Origin: an uncultured Collinsella sp. | GTDB lineage: Bacteria > Actinomycetota > Coriobacteriia > Coriobacteriales > Coriobacteriaceae | Direction of reading: 5' to 3' | DNA length: 9,506 nt | Assembly (NCBI GenBank): GCA_900550815.1 | Contig: URTW01000071.1 | Span: forward strand, 1-9,506 | Part shown: piece after piece, positions 6,570-9,506 of the stretch | Numbering within the stretch: the stretch's first letter is position 1 | Layout: every line of letters begins with the position of its first letter | Notes under the pieces: generated by a model | Database searches by the model: none | Told to the model about the DNA's origin: nothing | What the model saw: the letters and a program-made list of their open reading frames with translations, nothing else | Made by a program: the position numbers and the translations under genes

Positions 6570-7094
6570 ATGAAGAAGACCATCGCAATCGGTTGCGACC
6601 ATATCGTTACGGACGAGAAGATCTATCTGGCCGACCGCCTGGAGCAGGCTGGCTACAAGGTGCTCGACTGCGGCACCTTCAGCCACACCCGTACGCACTA
6701 TCCCATCTACGGCAAGGCCGTGGGCGAGGCCGTTGCCAGCGGCAAGGCCGACTTTGGCGTGGCCCTGTGCGGCACCGGCATCGGCATCACCAACGCCGTC
6801 AACAAGGTTCCCGGCGCCCGTTGCGCCCTGGTTCGCGACATGACCTCTGCCCTGTATGCCCGTCGCGAGCTCAACGCCAACATCGTGGGCTTTGGCGGCA
6901 AGATCACTGGCGAGTTCCTGATGGCCGATATCATGCTTGCCTTCCTGGAGGAGCCCTACGAGAAGACTCCCGAGCACGACGCCCTGATCGCCAAGATCGA
7001 TGCCTGCAACAAGGCCGACGCCGAGGCTCAGGCTGACCCGCACTTCTTTGACGAGTTCCTCGAGAAGTGGGACCGCGGCGAGTATCACGACTAA
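6570..7094 (+). CDS. lacB: Galactose-6-phosphate isomerase subunit LacB
   Basis: Partner of LacA in the tagatose-6-phosphate pathway, 174 aa, the normal length. RpiB/LacB fold with [10 protein letters not shown] (8-17), [11 protein letters not shown] (39-49) and [16 protein letters not shown] (67-82), where Cys67 is the likely catalytic base. [27 protein letters not shown] (89-115) follows. The C-terminus [20 protein letters not shown] (155-174) is characteristic of LacB and separates it from ribose-5-phosphate isomerase B. Ribosome site GAAAGGA (6556-6562), 7 nt before the ATG. The gene is followed by a hairpin with no T-tract and a long structured element, so it is unclear whether transcription continues into the epimerase and lacC. 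Confidence 0.96.
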   Translation: MKKTIAIGCDHIVTDEKIYLADRLEQAGYKVLDCGTFSHTRTHYPIYGKAVGEAVASGKADFGVALCGTGIGITNAVNKVPGARCALVRDMTSALYARRELNANIVGFGGKITGEFLMADIMLAFLEEPYEKTPEHDALIAKIDACNKADAEAQADPHFFDEFLEKWDRGEYHD

Positions 7095-7100
7095 TTAGGT

Positions 7101-7254
7101 TCCGGCGTTCTGCCGAACGCCGGACCGGTCGACGCTGCGCGGCGCTCAGGCACCCCATCTCGCCGCTCAAACCGTCGCTCGCGTACATGAAGTACGCGTC
7201 GCTCCTCTTTCGCGGCGACCTAGGGCACCTGAGCGTCGCTCGCTGACGTTTGAG
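7101..7254. repeat. Structured palindromic intergenic element, copy 1
   Basis: It starts with a perfect 10-bp hairpin TCCGGCGTTC / GAACGCCGGA (7101-7110 and 7115-7124, 4-nt loop), then CGACGCTGCGCGG (7130-7142). Nested inverted repeats follow: CGCTCAGG / CCTGAGCG (7143-7150, 7228-7235), TCGCCGC / GCGGCGA (7160-7166, 7212-7218) and GCGTAC / GTACGC (7181-7186, 7192-7197). It closes with CGCTCGCTG (7237-7245). A second copy with the same ends but a different interior lies at 9357-9502. There is no T-tract after the stems. It may be a mobile palindromic repeat or a structured RNA at the end of lacB mRNA. Confidence 0.7.
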
Positions 7255-7471
7255 TGACCTGTGAGATCGCCCCTGTTGTTGCGAAGTGTTCTGGTACGGC
7301 GAGCTGCTCCGATAACACGTTTGCTTGCTTGGCTTGAGTGCTTCGCTCTTGGCTGTACTTGGCGATTTGCAGCTTTTCAATTGACGGCTCGCGTTTCTGT
7401 GAGGGGGCGCGGGCCGGTTTTCTATCAGCCCTATTGACTTGGCGGGCTGTCGTAAGAAAGGGAAGGCTCCT
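7255..7471. other. Intergenic stretch before the epimerase gene
   Basis: No convincing ORF on either strand. It is less GC-rich than the genes and has three CTTGGC strings (about 7328-7363). A TTGACG (7381-7386) has no matching -10. AAAGGGAAGG near 7457-7466 is the ribosome site of the next gene. With the upstream element, the gap from lacB totals 377 bp. I see no firm promoter. Confidence 0.5.
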
Positions 7472-8353
7472 ATGGAGTTTGTTCTTGATAACGGTTCTAT
7501 CCGCGTGGCACTGAGCACGGCGGGCGGGTCGTTCACTTCTATTACGGCCAACGGCCGTGAGTACCTGTGGCAGGGCGACCCGGCGGTGTGGTCGGGCCAG
7601 GCACCCATTTGTTTCCCGATCTGCGGCGGCCTTCGTGACGGTCGCGCAATGACCATGGGCGGCCGCGAGGTCAAGCTCGCCCGCCACGGCTTTGCGCGCA
7701 AGCAGGAGTGGAAGCTCGAGGAGCAGAGCGACAACATGGTTGTGCTGAGCTTAAGCTCTGCCGACCATGCCGAGTTGCTCGAGCAGTACCCGTATCCGTT
7801 TAAGATCGTTGCTCGTTACACGATCGATGCGGAGAAGGTGGCCGTGTCGTACGAGGTGACCAATGAGGGCACCGAGGACATGCCGTTCTTTGTGGGCGGT
7901 CACCCTGGCTTTAAGTGCCCGCTTGACGAGGGCGAGTCCTACGACGTCTACGAGCTCCGTTTTGAGCAGCGCGAGGCCGCCGAGCTCTGTACTGCCGTTC
8001 CCTCGACGGGCCTGATTGATGTTGAGCATCGCAGCAAGAACCCGATGGTTGGCCATGACCTGCCGCTGACCCACGAACTCTTTGACTTCGCAGAGACCAT
8101 CTTTGACGTGCTCGAGAGCCGCGTGGTTACGCTTACCAAGAAAACCGAGGACAAGGGCGTGCGCCTGACGTTCCCCGATATGCCATACCTGATTGTGTGG
8201 AGCAAGCCCGAGGGCGACTTTGTGGCCGTGGAACCGTGGGGCGGCCTGTCCACCTGCTCCGACGAGGACGATATTCTGGAGCACAAGCGCGGCTGCCTGG
8301 TGGCCAAGCCGGGAGAGACCGTCACCCGCGGCTTTGAGATCGAGATCCTTTAA
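7472..8353 (+). CDS. Aldose 1-epimerase / LacX-like protein
   Basis: Cytoplasmic sugar mutarotase-family protein (GalM/LacX group), 293 aa. Family motifs are EYLWQGDPAVWSGQAPICFPICGGL (30-54), RHGFAR (71-76), GGHPGF (142-147) and AVEPWGG (252-258). By analogy with galactose mutarotase, His72 or His144 would act as acid and Glu254 as base, consistent with an active enzyme. Lactococcal lac operons end with lacX of the same family and size, which supports a role in lactose use, perhaps on glucose, galactose or their phosphates; the true substrate is not evident. The ATG at 7472 is preferred over an upstream TTG (7439), because it has AAAGGGAAGG just before it and begins MEFVLDNG like its relatives. 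It lies 53 bp before lacC and likely shares its transcript. Confidence 0.87.
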   Translation: MEFVLDNGSIRVALSTAGGSFTSITANGREYLWQGDPAVWSGQAPICFPICGGLRDGRAMTMGGREVKLARHGFARKQEWKLEEQSDNMVVLSLSSADHAELLEQYPYPFKIVARYTIDAEKVAVSYEVTNEGTEDMPFFVGGHPGFKCPLDEGESYDVYELRFEQREAAELCTAVPSTGLIDVEHRSKNPMVGHDLPLTHELFDFAETIFDVLESRVVTLTKKTEDKGVRLTFPDMPYLIVWSKPEGDFVAVEPWGGLSTCSDEDDILEHKRGCLVAKPGETVTRGFEIEIL

Positions 8354-8370
8354 CGAGCTATCGTATGTTT

Positions 8371-8390
8371 GGGGCGGGTTATGCCGCCCC
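8371..8390 (+). promoter_or_regulatory. Hairpin immediately upstream of the lacC ribosome site
   Basis: Perfect 7-bp repeat GGGGCGG / CCGCCCC (8371-8377 and 8384-8390) with a 6-nt loop, directly followed by GGAACAGGAG, the lacC ribosome site. No T-tract, so not a terminator. It could stabilise or process the mRNA between epimerase and lacC, or modulate lacC translation; this is inference. Confidence 0.45.
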
Positions 8391-8406
8391 GGAACAGGAG
8401 TTCAAC

Positions 8407-9342
8407 ATGATTCTGACCGTTACCATGAACCCGTCGATTGATACGCGCTATCAGCTCGACAAGCTGATCATCGACGACGTGAACCGTGTGACGCCCGAAA
8501 AGACCGCTGGCGGCAAGGGCCTCAACGTGAGCCGCGTGCTGCTGCAGCTGGGCGACGACGTGCTCGCGACCGGTCTGCTCGGCGGCCACATGGGTGCCTA
8601 TATGGCCGAGCTCATGGATGCCGACGGCGTCAAGAACGACTTTGTGCCCATCGCCGGTGAGACGCGCATTTGCTTGAATATTCTGCACGAGGGCAATCAG
8701 ACCGAGCTGCTGGAGAGCGGCCCGCAGATCGCCCCGGCCGAGCTCGAGGCCTTTACGGCCAAGTTTGCCGAGCTTGCAGCGAAGGCGGACGTTGTGACGC
8801 TTTCGGGCTCGCTGCCGCGTGGCGTCGATGCCGGCTACTATGCCGAGCTCGTCAAGATCGCCGAGGAGGCGGGTGCCAAGGTGCTGCTCGATACCTCGGG
8901 TGCATCGCTGGAGGCCGCGCTTGAGTCCGACGCTAAGCCTGAGCTCGTAAAGCCCAACCTGACCGAGATTAATGGCCTGCTGGGTACGTCCTTTACGACC
9001 GATGATGTCGATGCCCTGCGCGAGGCGCTTGCCGCCGATGGCCGCTTTGCCGGTATTCCCTGGGTCGTCGTTTCGATGGGCGCTGCCGGTTCGGTGGGCT
9101 TCCATGAGGGTCGCGCGTTCCGCGCCAAGACGCCCGCGATTGCGGCTGTGAACGCGACGGGTTCCGGCGACTCGACCATCGCCGGCTTTGCGCATGCCAT
9201 TGCTGCCGGCGCCGACGACGTCACGGTGCTCAAGCCCGCCAATACCTGCGGCAAGCTCAACGCCATGGATCCCAAGACCGGGCATTTGGTTATGGACCGC
9301 TGGGACGAGGTCTACAACAGCGTTGTCGTGACTGAACTTTAG
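8407..9342 (+). CDS. lacC: Tagatose-6-phosphate kinase
   Basis: PfkB/ribokinase-family kinase, 311 aa (lactococcal LacC is 310). It phosphorylates tagatose-6-phosphate with ATP to tagatose-1,6-bisphosphate. Motifs are TMNPSIDTRYQLD (6-18), TAGGKGLNVSRVL (33-45) and the LacC-typical LHEGNQTELLESGP (93-106). VTLSGSLPRGV (130-140), KPNLTEINGLLG (182-193) and the PfkB C-terminal signature ATGSGDSTIAG (250-260), with catalytic Asp255, follow. FruK (1-phosphofructokinase) is the nearest alternative, but the HEGNQTE string and the lacAB/lacG context favour LacC. The ATG at 8407 follows AGGAG (8396-8400) at 6 nt. An in-frame start 14 codons upstream (8365) has no ribosome site and adds a non-conserved tail, so I reject it. 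Downstream is a structured element with a terminator, so this is the likely 3' end of the transcript. Confidence 0.94.
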   Translation: MILTVTMNPSIDTRYQLDKLIIDDVNRVTPEKTAGGKGLNVSRVLLQLGDDVLATGLLGGHMGAYMAELMDADGVKNDFVPIAGETRICLNILHEGNQTELLESGPQIAPAELEAFTAKFAELAAKADVVTLSGSLPRGVDAGYYAELVKIAEEAGAKVLLDTSGASLEAALESDAKPELVKPNLTEINGLLGTSFTTDDVDALREALAADGRFAGIPWVVVSMGAAGSVGFHEGRAFRAKTPAIAAVNATGSGDSTIAGFAHAIAAGADDVTVLKPANTCGKLNAMDPKTGHLVMDRWDEVYNSVVVTEL

Positions 9343-9343
9343 G

Positions 9344-9502
9344 GTTACGGCGTTGAGTTACGGCGTTTTACCAAACGCCGTAACCTGCCGACGCTGCGCG
9401 GGCCGCATTTGGACAATCTGACGTTCAACTTCAAGGGCGCGACCAGAAGGTCAGCGCCCTTTCGTTTAACGTCACCTTGTCTCAAATGCGCCCCGCTCGC
9501 TG
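9344..9502. repeat. Structured palindromic intergenic element, copy 2
   Basis: GTTACGGCGTT occurs twice in tandem (9344 and 9357). The second is one arm of a perfect 12-bp hairpin (9357-9368 and 9373-9384, 4-nt loop). Then come CGACGCTGCGCGG (9389-9401) and nested inverted repeats: GCATTTG / CAAATGC with GACAA / TTGTC (9405-9416 and 9477-9489, one bulged base), TGACGTT / AACGTCA (9419-9425, 9468-9474) and AAGGGCGC / GCGCCCTT (9433-9440, 9454-9461). CGCTCGCTG (9494-9502) closes it. Same ends, order and length as the copy at 7101-7245; the interior differs. It may extend past the right edge. Confidence 0.7.
9433..9466 (+). terminator. Terminator inside element copy 2, after lacC
   Basis: Stem AAGGGCGC / GCGCCCTT (9433-9440 and 9454-9461), extended inward by GACC / GGTC (9441-9444 and 9449-9452) with one bulged A, followed by TTTCGTTT. 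It is a plausible intrinsic terminator for lacC, about 90 bp after its stop. Confidence 0.65.
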
Positions 9503-9506
9503 TCGC

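Noticed and set aside
7101..7124. Rho-independent terminator after lacB
   Set aside because: The hairpin is perfect but no T-tract follows; it reads ACCGGTCGACG.
7439..7471. TTG start for the epimerase gene
   Set aside because: It adds a non-conserved, basic 11-residue tail; the ATG at 7472 has a proper ribosome site.
6931..7737. 268-codon ORF on the minus strand across the lacB-epimerase gap
   Set aside because: It overlaps lacB and the epimerase in antisense and crosses the structured element; there is no domain or start signal.
8365..8406. Earlier ATG for lacC
   Set aside because: No ribosome site, overlaps the hairpin at 8371-8390, and LacC proteins begin at MILTVT.
8350..9285. 311-codon ORF on the minus strand
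   Set aside because: Antisense shadow of lacC, with no recognisable domain and no ribosome site.

Overview
The window is a lactose phosphotransferase / tagatose-6-phosphate locus. It is GC-rich, with mostly strong Shine-Dalgarno sites, intrinsic terminators and an Actinobacteria-like Ala/Asp/Glu-rich protein composition. I infer a gut actinobacterium of the Coriobacteriia, most likely Collinsella. That placement is recall and inference, not a database result.

Layout. On the minus strand lie lacG (6-phospho-beta-galactosidase, cut by the left edge) and lacE (lactose EIICB), read as lacE-lacG with a perfect hairpin between them. A 357-bp divergent control region with two matching LacI-type operators separates lacE from a plus-strand LacI-family regulator. 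A stand-alone lacF (lactose EIIA) follows and ends in a strong terminator. Next come an intergenic patch of short repeats, an unrecognised multi-pass membrane protein with a conflicted start, and another strong terminator. The right half is lacA-lacB (galactose-6-phosphate isomerase), a structured intergenic element, a LacX/GalM-like epimerase, and lacC (tagatose-6-phosphate kinase). A second copy of the structured element sits at the right edge.

How the genes work together. EIIA (LacF) passes phosphate from HPr to the EIIB domain of LacE, which imports lactose as lactose-6-phosphate. LacG splits this to glucose and galactose-6-phosphate. LacAB isomerise the latter to tagatose-6-phosphate and LacC phosphorylates it to tagatose-1,6-bisphosphate. 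The aldolase that finishes the pathway (LacD) is not in the window. The GalM/LacX-like protein probably interconverts sugar anomers.

Most unusual. (1) The lac genes are split among several transcription units that appear to carry two operator types: LacI-type palindromes at lacE/lacI, and TGTTC-type direct repeats in helical phase at lacF and lacA. (2) Two intergenic elements of about 145 bp share their ends but have different, individually self-complementary interiors. (3) The membrane protein's best ribosome site serves a 22-codon frame that one extra A would fuse to the main gene.
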